Positions 45,696 to 59,845 of a stretch of 64,000 bases of DNA are shown here, in pieces (within the stretch, counting starts at the first letter, position 1; each line of letters begins with the position of its first letter). The position numbers and the translations under genes are program-made. The notes beneath the pieces were generated by a model that was not told the origin of the DNA, searched no databases, and saw only the letters and a program-made list of their open reading frames with translations. Source of the DNA: Adiantum capillus-veneris (taxonomy: Eukaryota; Streptophyta; Polypodiopsida; Polypodiales; Pteridaceae); contig CM043959.1 of the NCBI GenBank assembly GCA_014529385.2, positions 13,052,809 to 13,116,808 on the forward strand, read 5' to 3'.

Positions 45696-46023
45696 TAACA
45701 CACACATACACACACACTTCATTGTGTAATGTCACACACAAAAACACACACAATTTTTTTTTGCAAACGGCGCGCGAGAGAATAAGCATCAAATAATTAG
45801 GCCTCTACATGCGCCATTGGAAAAAATATGAATAGAAGAAATTTTCTTGTGCCAAGAGTCCTCTGTGAGCCATTCACACAAAAATGAAGAGAGGATTTTG
45901 AAAAAATGTACAGGAGGAGTACCTTTCCCTGGGCTTGGCATCGATGTATACACTTGGTGTTGGATATGGTGGAGTGCTTGAATGTCTCTCTTGTTCACTG
46001 CTCAGACAAATAGAGGAACAAGT

Positions 46024-46119
<96 letters not shown>

Positions 46120-46308
46120 GCACGCACACACACACACACACGCGCACACCCACACACAATATAAATGATTGAACCGTTGGTGCCATGCACACTATTATGG
46201 AAAATTAAAGTTTCACATGTGTCAACATGATCATCTTATCAGAGGATCATTTATTGCATCATATGGCACCACTCACTTTTCATGATTTGGTCTAATGGAT
46301 CACATATG

Positions 46309-46404
<96 letters not shown>

Positions 46405-46679
46405 ACCACCACCTTTAAATTTTCCCATCTAGAATCAACAAAGAGACACATAACCTATCTTTTCAATTAGAGAAAGGCAGCAGATACTATTTTGTCTAAA
46501 CACAAAGCCATCTATTCATATTGTCTCTGTTTACCTAGTTTTATGCTCTGAGCAAACATATAGGCCATTTTATTGACCCTAAGGAAAAAATTTTCTACCA
46601 ATGGCACACGTGTGCTACATAGTTCATTCTAGATGTGCCCTCATGCACCATAGTGCATTACTAGGCATGTACACACACA

Positions 46680-46769
<90 letters not shown>

Positions 46770-46783
46770 AGTCTTACAGGGCA
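45696..46783. repeat. microsatellite-rich stretch: (CT)n(CA)n, (GA)n, (GA)n
   Basis: (TC)n 46029-46068 joined to (AC)n to 46158; (GA)n 46314-46402; (GA)n 46683-46765. No gene lies between them. Confidence 0.95.
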
Positions 46784-46963
46784 ATGGCAAGAACAAAGGC
46801 TACTGCTAGGAAGGCTTACAAAGGCCCAGGTTTATCTGTTGAAGCAGAGGGCACGTCGACGGCGAGCTTGGAGAAGAGACCTAGAAAGCCTATGAAGATT
46901 TTGAAGGCTCCAAGGATGAAGAGGATACAAAGAAACCTAAAGTTGTATCAAGAAGGCTCATAA
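46784..46963 (+). CDS. 59-codon frame with histone H3-tail-like start
   Basis: The first in-frame ATG after a (GA)n array opens MARTKATARKAYKGPG, which matches nine of the first ten residues of histone H3 (Q5 changed to A), then an unrelated Lys/Arg-rich sequence. It stops at 46961. A frameshift near 46910 would lead into DEEDTKKPKVVSRRLI. There is no histone fold. It may be the N-terminus of a decayed basic protein; chance similarity is possible. Confidence 0.3.
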   Translation: MARTKATARKAYKGPGLSVEAEGTSTASLEKRPRKPMKILKAPRMKRIQRNLKLYQEGS

Positions 46964-47345
46964 ATGCATTGAGATTATTATACCAAAGCTTCTCTTTTAG
47001 AGGCTGGTCATGTCAATATGTGAAGAGGCATGTTTTAGCACAATAAGGTGGAAGCATGTTGCTTTGTTGGCACTTCAAGAGGCAACATAATATTTTTTTC
47101 TTGAATACTTTAATGATATAGCTATTGTTGCAACACATGCACACATGATAACCATAATGGACAAGTACAACAAAACCTCAAAGAGAATAAGATGGAGATA
47201 TGATAAACTGCTTGTACCCAACAAATTTATAAGACAATAAAATGATGGACAATTTTCTTATACCTCCATCAAGGCCACAGGCAGAGGTGAAGATTTTGGA
47301 GGTCACCCATGATGTCAATACCAGAGCCAAAGCTGAGCAAGAAAA

Positions 47346-47612
47346 TTGACATGCAAAGGAGAGGAAAAATTTAAAGAGAAAGAAAAAGTAACAATAGCTT
47401 TTGAAGAAGAGATTACAAGCTACAACTCAGTAACGCATAAAATCGATGTGAGGAACAATGAAATTTTATCATTAATGAGAGATGGACTGATAGCAGATGT
47501 ACCACTAATAGATGGTTCAAGAAGACTTGCAATTGATTTTGTTGATATTAATATATTGCAAGATCAAGATGCTCAAATAACAAATTCAATTGTTTACATA
47601 TGCCTAAAGTAG
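47346..47612 (+). pseudogene. short acidic/basic frame, unknown
   Basis: 88 codons, KGEEKFKEKEKVTIAFEEE then IDVRNNEILSLMRDG. Possibly the same old coding region as 46784 and 48393. Not recognised. Confidence 0.25.
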
Positions 47613-48392
47613 GACACGTTCACTAGCTTCAACATACTTGGCTTTAGGCTTTAGATTAGAGAATAACTTCCATTAACTGTTTTGTAGTTTGATCAAGAGT
47701 CGGCTTCTTGAACAAAGTCAGCCAAAAATATATATCATTGATCCTCAGTCGTCTGTCCTTCTCAAAATGAAAAACACCTATGAGGACACACTAGAGAAGT
47801 GGTTTGCCCACTATCCAATGTTGCAAGTCCAACAATAATTTTTCCATACGAAAGCAACCACCACTGCAGCCTCGTTTGAATTGACCTTGACAAGCCAGTG
47901 GTTTGGACTCTCAACTCAAGAAACCCATCCAAAATTAAGACTATGAGTATTTAGAATTTGAATTCGGGTTGATGTGGGATATGATCTGGATGCAATGATT
48001 GTTTTGATTTACTTCCAAATTTGTCTACTTGAAACTGCATAAATATATTTTTGCATGCATATGGAAAGCTCTGTGGAAGTTATAAAATGTACAAGGCGGC
48101 CATAAAAGAAGTCACAATTTTGAAGCAGATGGATGCCAACTTGTGTGGATGAAGATGCATCCTACATGTTGAGTACATACTGTAGAGCTTTTTTACACTA
48201 GAGCCGTTCATGTCAAAGGTAGGCATTTGGCAAAGCATTACTATAACATAGTGATTGTTGTAATAAAAATCTCTCTCAATTCCTCTTTGTTTTCATTTTT
48301 CTTTTGTAGAGTGCATTGAAGAAGTACACAATATTGTATTTGCATCAATACGCCACTCTTATCAAGCATCTGCTTTCTATTATACATCATGT

Positions 48393-48767
48393 ATGGATGC
48401 AAAAGACACCCTGTTGGTTGATCATATTGTAGAGATAACAATGACTTGTGAGGGACACAAGAAAATGGACCTTCATGAGTCTTCAGTTTTTGTAAGATCA
48501 ATTGAGAAGGGACTGGAGGAAGAGGAGCTGATAGACCAGTCACATGGAAGGTCTGAGGAGAAGCGTAATCATGCAAAGGGAGCGGTTGAGAGGGAAGAGA
48601 TGCATGATGAGGAGAAGGGCAATGCAAGCACCAAGGAGACAGGTCATGCACAAGGAGGGGCTGAGGGAGAAATTCATATTGAAACTCCCTCTGTAGTGGA
48701 GGAGTTTAGAAGGAAGAAGATAATGCAGAGGGAGGGTATGAGAAAGAAACTCCCAACCCTCAAGTAG
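48393..48767 (+). pseudogene. Glu/Lys-rich frame, unknown
   Basis: 124 codons, hydrophilic and probably disordered or coiled (EKGLEEEELIDQ, EKRNHAKGAVEREEMHDEEK). Composition is protein-like, but no domain is seen. A frame in another phase follows at 48818. Confidence 0.3.
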
Positions 48768-48817
48768 AGCCCTTCACCATTCCATTCGTAGATCCTAAAA
48801 ATCATCAACAATCTACA

Positions 48818-49189
48818 ATGCCTGAGCCTCAAATAGAGCTTACCATAGTGGAAGCTAATTCATCTGATATGGACCACTCTACAATGGAGACACGCGAGTA
48901 TCAGATAGTACAAGCACAAGGGAGTGAGGAGAAAAAGGTCGAGGTTGTCGACATTGGACTAGACAACCTCCACACCAGTCAAACTCAATATGGACCTTTG
49001 CCAGACATTGACATGATTGTTCCGATAAGAACCAATGTAAAAGAATATGAAAGTCATCCTATTGTCAAAATACTCATTTGTTTTACAAATTTGCAAAGAC
49101 TAAATATTTTGGACATCCATGGATTGTTATTGTTTCGAGAGCCGTATAGTTCAAATGCAGGAACTCTAAATCTACACAACTTTATATAG
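48818..49189 (+). pseudogene. frame adjoining the Glu/Lys-rich region, unknown
   Basis: 123 codons (MPEPQIELTIVEANSSDMDH, later VVDIGLDNLHTSQTQYGPLP). It abuts 48393-48767 in a shifted phase, so both may be pieces of one decayed gene. Confidence 0.3.
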
Positions 49190-50886
<1,697 letters not shown>

Positions 50887-51044
50887 CTACTTTGCATATT
50901 TCTTTAAGATTATAATACATACACCCACTCACATATTTATTTAAGATTTTACTACACAAACGCTTGAGGCTACTTTGCATATTTCTTTAAGATTATAATA
51001 CATACACCCACTCACATATTTATTTAAGATTTTACTACACAAAC
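50887..51044 (+). repeat. exact 75-bp direct duplication
   Basis: Two identical 75-bp copies (50887-50961, 50970-51044) separated by 8 bp, starting CTACTTTGCATATTTC. Confidence 0.95.
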
Positions 51045-51734
51045 TATTATATATGTATTCACTACCTAGTGTATAAGGTAATCCTAATGGATTCTAAAAA
51101 TATATATTCACCTCCTACATAGTGCAGGGACACTCTAAAGAGAAGAAAACAATGAAAAGGAAATAAAGGAGAAGAGAAACACAAATATACCAATGTGCAC
51201 TAGACCGCCTCTTTATATGACTCAAAAAGTCTTTTGATTTTCCACCTTCATGTGTCTTTTTATTTCCTTAACTCACCCTTCACTTATGCATTTATGATGT
51301 TTGGAAATGATTTTTATTTTTTCAAGATTGGGGCCCCTAATCCTTATTATATGCTAATTTTTTCAAGTTGAAGTGTGTCGCAAGCCAACTACTAGCATCT
51401 CCTTTTCACCCTAGAATAGATTTTTGTTTTGGGAGTCCTTTTTAGAGAACATGGCATAGCTTTTGGTGGTCAACTCTCTCCCTTTTCCCTTCAGATTTTG
51501 CTGCAATTTAATTAATTGAAACGGTATCCAGACAACTAATGTGACCATAACTAAACTATGTTGCATCATAATACTTTGGCTTAATTACGACTTCCTCGTA
51601 CGCGTCCGACCTACTTACGGTGCCGCTTCTAATAAAAATAATTCTCGTCAAAATCTCGTTTCTTCATCGTATGGCTGTTTTATACCCAAATGATGACTAA
51701 AAATATTATTTTTAGGTTTAGGTCATATTAAAAA
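51045..51734. other. AT-rich non-coding stretch, no gene seen
   Basis: Nothing recognised. Confidence 0.5.
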
Positions 51735-52080
51735 GCACATTGTTCTTCGAAAACGTCGAAAAGCACAAAAAGGTAAAAATAGCGTAAAAAACAAAACGAA
51801 ACAAGAATTTTTAAAATTGAACCATGGCTTCCCTTTGTCCATTCAAACAAGGAAACAGACTTGCTTTTCACCAAAAAACATGAAAAGCTATACAAAAAGC
51901 GTGAAAAGTGCTTGAAAAGAAAATTTTTACAAAATTGAAGCGTAACATCCTCGAAACTCGTAGATCAAGGATCCGGCCACGTTTTTCATAAAAAGGCATC
52001 GAAAAGCACAAAAGGCAAGAAAGCTAAAAAAACAAAGTTTTTTCAAAACTAAACCAGACGTCCATCTATCCTATTGGAAC
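51735..52080 (+). repeat. diverged A-rich tandem repeat, ~115-bp period
   Basis: Three units share GAAAAGCACAAAA/GAAAAG, a lysine-codon-like AAA run, then TTTTAAAATTGAA/TTTACAAAATTGAA/TTTTCAAAACTAAA. Confidence 0.55.
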
Positions 52081-52349
52081 ATGAAAACGATCAATCTTTT
52101 CATTTTTTAACCTCACAATATTGTCGACAAACGAGCTTTCTAAACCAAAAAATTCTCATGCTTTGCACCTCTGACTTGCCCAAGTATCCAACCAAAGAAT
52201 TGTTAGAATTTTCAGAGCCCTCACAAGGAAGACAAAAAATTACAGTATAAATTTAGCTTAATTTCATAAGCTCTTTAACTACTTTGTTTTTAAGTTGGTA
52301 TACTATTTTTTTAATAATTGTTTTTTGTAGTTTTAAAAGTATGTTGATC

Positions 52350-53110
52350 TTGCTTTTCACGTCGGCATCGGTCCTAATATTGGATTGGAAGTGTTGTTGT
52401 GAAACGCTAGACCAGCAGGCACTGTTTTACAACGTGTCAATTGTGTTCACTTTGGCATCGACTCTATTTTGGATCGAAAGTGTTGTTGGTGAACATGGTT
52501 GGTTACGTTCAATTTATAGGTAGTTCTATTATCCTTGTTATCAATGTCAATTCTATTATTGGACTGGGAGTGTCGTACAAGCTAATAGACTGCTTTCTAT
52601 GTTTTATGAGTGATATACATGCTAATAGGCTAGTTCAATGTTTCTTTTGACATCAGTCCTACTACTGGGCTGGAGGTGTTGTTAGATTCATCAAATAATG
52701 CCCTTGCTTTTAGGCTAGTTTGGTGTTTCTTTGGCATCAGTCCTCCTACTGGACTGGAGGTGTCGTTAGATTCATCGAATGATGCCCTTGCTTTTAGGCT
52801 AGTTTGGTGTTTCAATCCTACTATTGGATTGGAGGTGTCGTTAGATTCATCAAATGATGCCCTCGCAGTGTTTCTTTTGGAATCAACTCTACCATTGGAC
52901 TGGAGGTGTCATCAATTTCATCAAATGATGCCCTGCTTTTTAGGCTTAGTTCGGTGTTTCTATTGGCATCAACCCTACTATTGGGTTGGAGGTGTTGTTA
53001 GTTGCATTGAATGATGCCCTGTTTTGTTGGGTTAGTTCAGTAGTGGTCTCCACATCAACCCCACTACTGGGCGGGGGGTGCCGTCACTCTCATTGAATGA
53101 TTGCCTACTC
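52350..53110 (+). repeat. ~85-bp minisatellite, about nine diverged units
   Basis: Units carry GGCATCAGTCCTACTACTGG, GGAGGTGTCGTTAGATTCATC, AATGATGCCC and TTTTAGGCTAGTT. Starts are near 52364, 52452, 52541, 52651, 52734, 52814, 52881, 52966 and 53051. Units become more alike toward the middle. Part is open as a repeated peptide (EVSLDSSNDALAFRLVWCF), likely incidental. Confidence 0.85.
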
Positions 53111-53141
53111 TTTAAGCTAGTGTTGTCATTAGTTTCAATGC

Positions 53142-53700
53142 ATGAAGTATATATTTGTTAAAAAATTTAAAGCTAGGTTGTATTTAAAAATCATGAAAAA
53201 TGTGATGATTGTAGCATACATGGATCTTGTGGAAATGAAGGAGATAAAAACCATGATCAGAAATAGCCATGGTCCTTGGTTTTTCCTTGCTTCAATGGAA
53301 TGGACCTGGGTGACATATTTGAGTGTGTTCCACCACCCAAAGAAAAATTTTCTAACATACTGGCAACTCAAAAAGAAGATCCTAGATGCCCTCCCATGGA
53401 GAAGAGTTAGACATGTGCAAGCATATGCTCAATTGGGTGCCTTCTTTTATGAATTCTCTGGTGAAGACCATGGCACATGCACACAAAAAAGGAATTATAC
53501 ACTATGACTTGCACCCATGGAACATCATGACTGACTTCACTAACGAGGGTGTGCCGTGTGTGGGTGTCATTGATTGGGGGTTGGCACTACGAGTGAACAT
53601 TGAGAAGCAAGCAACCAACATCAAAGACCCCACAAATCTTGCCCTATGTCCTTGGAGGGCCCCCGTATTTGAAAGCCATTGACACCTATGCATTTGATTT
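53142..53700 (+). pseudogene. protein-kinase-domain fragment, decayed
   Basis: Two overlapping phases. The second (53386-53682) has the kinase catalytic loop HYDLHPWN (residues 39-46, Asp41 and Asn46 kept, Arg of HRD lost), the Mg-binding DWG (63-65, in place of DFG), and CPWRAPV near an APE-type motif. The helix before the loop, LVKTMAHAHKKGII, is typical. The N-lobe glycine loop and VAIK lysine are not visible; the first phase (53142-53507) may be N-lobe to hinge. It is probably a captured or retroposed kinase fragment. Confidence 0.6.
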
Positions 53701-54024
53701 TTGCATTGAGCAACTATAAAATATTTTTGAACGAATTACAATGTGCCATGGCAAAACCAAAAGAAAACTAATTGCGGCATGATTGTCACTATAATGTGGA
53801 AAAACTACTTACAACAACCACCTAGGTAGAGAAAGACATTGAAGACAATGAGTGAGAATTTAGATATGTTATAGCTCAAGTAAGAGGTGTGTTTGCGTCC
53901 GCTTAGTGAGATGATGCCTAGATTTTGGTTTACTTTGGTCACTTTTGTAAACAGTGGTCTTTTTCGGATTATCTGACAAATGTAAATGGAGTTTTTGTAT
54001 ATTCATGGACCATTGAGTTAAATT
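53701..54024. other. non-coding stretch between kinase fragment and tandem repeat
   Basis: No motif seen. Confidence 0.5.
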
Positions 54025-54385
54025 GTACCTTTTGATAATGATGGAGTCATGATGCAAATCAATTAATACACAATGTGGTGTGTTGTGATATTTTTTGTTG
54101 AATTTTGGAATCTGTATTCAAAAGTGAAGTCTTTTTATAATGATGGAGCAAAGCGATAATACAGAATGTGGTGTATTGTGATACTATTGCAATCTGGAAA
54201 TCTATTTGCAAATAAATTCTTCTTGTAATGATGCCGTCATGGTGCAAAGAAATCAATGCATAATGTGGTGTGTTGTTATAGTTTTTTGCTAAAATTTGGA
54301 TACTATTTTCGCTGGTAAAGTCTTTTTATAATGATGGACTCATGGTGCGAAGTGATTAATACAAAATGTGGTGTGTTGTGATAAC
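54025..54385 (+). repeat. ~100-bp tandem repeat, four units
   Basis: Each unit has TCTTTTTATAATGATGGA or a variant, a CATGATGCAAA-like phrase, and AATGTGGTGTGTTGTGATA. Unit starts are near 54038, 54139, 54226 and 54330. Confidence 0.8.
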
Positions 54386-54478
54386 TTAAAGCAAGGTGTA
54401 CCACTAGATTTTCAATTTTATTTGTGATGCAAACTTAAGTTCTATCGCACATTGAGATAGTGTAAATGTTTTTGTGCC

Positions 54479-54916
54479 ATGGACGAGCGTGAGAAATCTA
54501 AAAAAGCATAGGATCATTTGTGTGCACTTGCAAATGCAACTGGCCTAAATGACCAAGTGAGAGTTTCTGCAAGGACCAGTGAGTGGGTGCTTGCAAATGG
54601 CAAGCAATGGAAAGACATCAACAAAGACGTCACCACAAAGATGGTCAAGGGAGCATGGCCAAATGTGTTTGAATTCTCTATTCGCAAGGAAAGATGGAAG
54701 CTAGATAAGTGTGTTGTGCCAGACATTCGCACGCATGCCAAAGCTTTATACCTTGCATGCACGGGGGGGAGTACACTAAACCACACAAATTGTCCCTTCT
54801 GGTTTGCAAAGATGTTATACGTCCAATTTATTCAAAATCAGCCAGTGGACTTCAACAACAGAGCCCCCAATAAGAGCATAGTGGATATCCAAAGTGAGAT
54901 AGTCACAATATCATGA
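54479..54916 (+). pseudogene. 146-codon frame of unknown function
   Basis: ATG at 54479 (MDEREKSKKA) meets TAG at 54509, then the frame is open to 54916: ATGLNDQVRVSARTSEWVL, KAWPNVFEF-like KGAWPNVFEF, HAKALYLACTGG, WFAKMLYVQFIQNQ. It reads as real protein with aromatic core residues, but I do not recognise it. It lies 0.8 kb after the kinase fragment, with a tandem repeat between; a common parent gene or element is possible. Confidence 0.4.
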
Positions 54917-55394
54917 GAGGAGCGAAGATATGCATTGGCTAGCCGCGCTATGCAAACACATGACACTGTGGAGGATTTGCAAACACAGCTTTGTACATTA
55001 GGAGAAATATGAACCTTGCATGGGCCTTGTAAGGAATCCTAATTTTTAGGGATTAAGGCTAATGGTGTGTAGGGTTAAGGGGACAAGGGCATTCAAGAAG
55101 CTAGTTTTTAGTAGGCTTTTCTAGCCTTTTTTTTAGACACATGTAGGATGTGGACATAGGAGGTTACCTTCTCTCTCTAGCTTTTTGAAAGTGAAGGGAG
55201 TAAAGAGGTGTGGCCACATCATCAAAAACGTGGATCACTAAGAGCCAAAATTTGACTTTTTTTAAAAAAAGTTAGTTTTACTTATTTTTGACTTAAAACT
55301 CCCCCCAATATATAGCCATATCAAAAAAGTATTTTTTGACCTTTTTTTAAACTTACAAGTACTAAAAGTCCAATTTTTCAAAAAAAAAAACTCC
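54917..55394. other. non-coding stretch, no gene seen
   Basis: Nothing recognised. Confidence 0.5.
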
Positions 55395-55562
55395 CTCGAA
55401 AAAAAAACCTTTCTTCTCTCTTCCTCCTCCCTCCTTTCTCCCTCTCCTCTCCCTCCCTGTCCCCTTCTCTCCTCCTCCTCCCCTCTCTCCCTCTCCCCCA
55501 CTGTCCCCTTCTCTCCTCCCATGTTCCTCCCTCTCCCTCCCTGCCCCCTTCTCTCCTCCTTC

Positions 55563-55611
<49 letters not shown>

Positions 55612-55690
55612 CCCCCACTACCCCCTTGTCTTCTCCCATGTTCCTCTCTCTCCCTCCCCCCTCTCTCTTTTCATCCTTTGCTTCCTCATG
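55395..55690 (+). repeat. pyrimidine-rich low-complexity tract with (CT)n
   Basis: Almost pure C/T for 290 bp. A phrase CCCTGTCCCCTTCTCTCCTCC recurs about three times; (CT)n occupies 55567-55608. Confidence 0.92.
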
Positions 55691-58259
55691 CAACAGCTAC
55701 CATGGTGCTCAAGGACATCACAAATCGTATGCATACATATTTTCTTGTTCGCAACGTTTGCACCGAAAGTCGCACGTGAGGGTGAGTAGAGGTCATCCCA
55801 AGAACGTCGTACTATCGGTGAGATGAATGTTGACGATTCTTCAATATCTTGCTAATACCATCACATATTTGAATAAAAAACCCCTTTATGCAAGGTAACA
55901 ATATACTTCTTAATTTTGATTGTGTTCTTCTTATCATAAACTTTGAAGTCTAAGGTGTTCCCTCTACTTGTTTTGTAGTGCTTGGCACAAAGGTTGCTTT
56001 TATGCACAAATAGTGAAAGGTTGCAGGTTAGAGAGGCCACGTGTCACCACTTCTCCTCTAAAACAGTCTTCTTTGTTACATCTTGCAGGTAGGTGCTTCA
56101 AATCCATGCTTATTAGGGGTGGTTCTCATCCTAATGTATATTTTTGTATTTTTATTCCCAGTTAGATAGAAATACTTGCAAATTTGTACAACATATACTT
56201 AACAAGTGTCTTCATTATATAGCTTGCAAATGTTGAATTCATACATGTTTTTGTTACAAGGTGACCTCTTGCTATGCTAGTTGAGTGGTGTTGTTTGCAA
56301 GAATGGCTGAAGGAACTGGCATAACATGAAGCTTTTACGGTGGCACAAAGCTCTCCTCAGCGGCAATGTGGCTCCCACTACACCAAAAATCATTATGCTA
56401 ATATGGAGAGATCCCTAGTAGGACAATGCAAAAAATTTTCATCAGCAGCAACACACCCTTTCCTAACATGAGGGCACTCCTACCAAATATATTTTTATGT
56501 GATAGGTCACCCCAGGAGCATACCATGTCATGGAATGGATGTAAGAACTATGACCGCACTACTCCTTGGAAGTTTTTCACAGATGTATATTTATCAAAGT
56601 TAATGAGAAGAAATTTGGACATTTTTGTTTGTTGATGTGTAAGAGCACTCTAGGTCTACCATATTTTAGATTGTTTGATAAGTTAAATAAAATTTGTAGT
56701 CATTTAAAGTGTAAGTTTGTTTTTGTTTGGTAAGATTGTACATGAGAAGACATAATAAAGTATAAGAGATCTTGATGGAATAAGCCTCGATTAGATTCCT
56801 ACCATGCACTTATGACACCAGACCTCTCCTTGAACCCTTTGATTTGTATCATTGTGGGAAGTCCAAGGGTGGTCTATTTTCAAATTTTTAGCAATAACTT
56901 TTTTTTAAAGGAAATTTTGGTTATTTTAAAGTTTGTACACAGTCTAGGAGTTCATTCTGATTGTTTTCCTTTAGTTTCAATTTTTTATCGAGGGCACTCC
57001 TTGGAAGCCACTTTTGAAGGTGTTAGGGTGAGATTCTGAGAAAGTTTTGTATGTAGGAAATGCAGTTCTTAACACAATAAAAAACATTGGTTCTCTGAGT
57101 ATTTTCAGATTCCATGGTTTTAATGCCCATTCGAGCCCGTAGATTAAGGAAAAGGTAAGAAATGTCTGTTTTACATCATTTTTTAAGAAATTGCCAACTT
57201 GCACGTTGATTTTTGGAAAATCCGAGTAGGATATGATTTTTTTACATCACACGATGGTCGAAGAGCGCGACGAGATGAAAAAATTTATGTGAGACAAGCC
57301 CAGACAGATTCGAAGCCAATTGAACACTAGAAGCTCTTGAAAACAGCCTAAAAGTTCAGTTTGCGCGCCCTTGTGGCCCCTCTTGTTGAGGGTCCCTAGG
57401 CCCCTAAAATGACAAGTACAAGCTTTTTTTAATGCATGGCCATGAGATAGAACTGGGCAGCTTAATGTGTTCATAGCAACCCCTCCCCCCCCCGCCCCCC
57501 AAATGGAAGATACCTAAACCTTGTATCATGCTTATCAACCATTTTTTACTTCCTTGTGTCCATCCCCTGTTCTTGGAAATATCTTGGTAATGAGATAGAG
57601 TTGTAGTGTTTGATGTCCGGAGTATTCACTATGTCAAATTTTCCTATATCATGTGCGTTCACCACAATGGATTGAAAGTAGCCCTTATAGGCCTTACCTA
57701 CACATGTTTCTGTAACTTTACAAGAATATAAATTCCCTTCTGTTGAACACATGTGCTATGTTACATATACTTTAGTGAACTCCCAAGGTCAAAGGCCTCA
57801 CAAATTTTGTGCACTCAGAACATTTAGCACTAGAAATCAACCAAACAAGGAGCCAATTTTTACTTCCTTGTGTTCACCTCGTGTTCTTGGGAATGTTTTG
57901 GTTAAGCCATTTCTTTGGTATTTAAAACCACATGTGACCCCTATTGTTATAGTATCCGACCAAAGGTTTCTTGATTAGCAGTTATATAGGTTCGAGTGAT
58001 ACATATCTTCTATGTTAACAATGCATGTATCTATAATTTATGTTTACACTTTCTCTATCCAAATGAGCTACATAGTAAAAATCAAATCCGCAATTCAATA
58101 ATTAAGTTCACAGGGTGATAGCTATTGGTATTATCTTTAGCAATACCAAATAAATAGCTACCACTAGCGAATGAATAGGGATATTTAAGAAGGTTTGATA
58201 CCAAAAACTTGTCAACACTACTCAAAAAGGTGGAAACTCAAAGGCTTTATAATATATAT
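55691..58259. other. non-coding stretch, no gene supported
   Basis: Only short frames without motifs. A C-rich run is at 57480-57500. Confidence 0.5.
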
Positions 58260-59817
58260 TGACGGGAGCAAAGCGAACTCCGAACCCCGACGGCCTCTAA
58301 AACACCGGGGACCGAATGGCGCGCCTCGAGCCTGTCATGGTAAAGCAAACAGGGGGCACCACCTAGCTTCAGCGGCTAGGACGCAAACAACACACCACCA
58401 TAACAAAGTTTTCATCCAAGAGAGATGGATGCTTGGGAGTAATATGAAAAGGAAAGGGAATGAGATCAAGTGAGAGAGAGAGAGTGAGGGAGGGGGTATA
58501 GCGGCTTAGTACTTAGGCATCACAAAAGGACGGAGAATCGGCACACCCTTCACACATACACAAGCTCACTCCAAAACACAAGACTAGGTGGCGATTCCGC
58601 ACACCTCACATAGGCAAAACATTGCAAGAAAACATACTCACAAAACCTCAAGCTTTATTTAGAGAATAAGGCGATGAAATGGGGAGCATAGGGTAGGGGA
58701 ATGAGAAGGGAGAGCGTGGTAGAGCACATGGCGGATAGGTGGGAGTTGATGGCGAAGACTCGCACGAGGGTTATGGCCATCATCCTTCATTTAGTTTCCC
58801 TTCATCTTCCATAGCCCAAGGGTGTAGAGGTCATGCTCAAGACGAGCATGGTGATTGCGGTTGTGGTGATGGTGTGGGTGTGGGTGTGTGTGTGTGCACT
58901 AGGCACACACAGTGCATAGTGTACTCTTTGGTGATGGTGTGTGTGTGTGTGTTTGTGTGATGGTGACCCCTCTTTATATAGGGGAGGGGGGGGGGGGAGA
59001 AATTATAGAATTTAGAAATGAAGAAATCATTATCTACATAGGCCATGTGACTGTGGGCCCCACTTGTCTGGCTGTGTGTATATGTGCCAGAATAGCAGTC
59101 TCATGAGAGAGAGACTAAGAGAGAGAGATGGGTTGATGAAAAAAAGTGAGAGGTGACATGGAGAATAAAGTAATTACAAGAGGGGAGAGAGAGGAGTGTG
59201 TTCAGAGGTGCATCTGTGTGCAGATGTGTGTGAACACAAGAAAAATCAGGTAATCACCGGGTGGGGATGGGTCTGTGGGCACCTTTTTTAGTGAAACTGA
59301 GTGTGTGTGAGTGTGGGGGAGGTTATTTAGCTACAAGACAAGAGACATGGCGCCCTTTAGAGAGAGGGGGGGGTATTTGGGTCATGGGATATGATAGGAG
59401 AGAGAAAGGGGGGGTGGGGTATACTATTTTGGAAGATAGGGTAAGTTGCATGTGAGTTAAGGTGCATTATTGGTGATTTATAATGCATTATTGGTGAGAG
59501 GTGGGGTAGCTTGAGGGGAGAGAGAAAGGAGAAAGGACAAGGGGAAGAGAGAGGGGGTTGACCTTTTGAGTGGAGGAGAGGAAAAGGGACACCCGGCGGG
59601 GCAACAATGAAGAAAAAGGAGGCAAGGTGGGGATGGGCTACCCCCGCAGGCATGAGGTGGCCTATTTTACCTTTCTTATATATTTACATAATCATACTTT
59701 ATTTTTTTTCTTACTTTTTCCAATGCCTTTATCACTTCCTCCATAAGAGGGGGTTTTCATGGGGTGGGGACGAGAGAAGAGGGGTATGGGAGCTTGGCTT
59801 GTGAAAAGCCCCCATCA
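58260..59817 (-). repeat. 3' LTR of Tat-type gypsy element (~1.56 kb, left end tentative)
   Basis: On the minus strand it starts TGATGGGGGC a few bases after a polypurine tract and probably ends CTCCCGTCA. A TATA box lies at 58972-58980. GT, GA and G-rich runs are frequent. The 5' LTR is outside the window, so the end cannot be confirmed. Confidence 0.5.
58972..58980 (-). promoter_or_regulatory. TATA box in Tat-type LTR
   Basis: Minus strand TATATAAAG, preceded by CCCTCCCC, about 840 bp into the LTR. Confidence 0.5.
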
Positions 59818-59821
59818 TTAG

Positions 59822-59833
59822 CCCTCCCCTTTT
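59822..59833 (-). other. polypurine tract of Tat-type element
   Basis: Minus strand AAAAGGGGAGGG, four bases before the LTR start and just after the pol stop at 59846. Confidence 0.65.
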
Positions 59834-59845
59834 GGCTAGAGGCAT

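Noticed and set aside
55262..55693. 143-codon minus-strand Arg/Glu/Gly-rich frame
   Set aside because: Produced by the pyrimidine-rich low-complexity tract.
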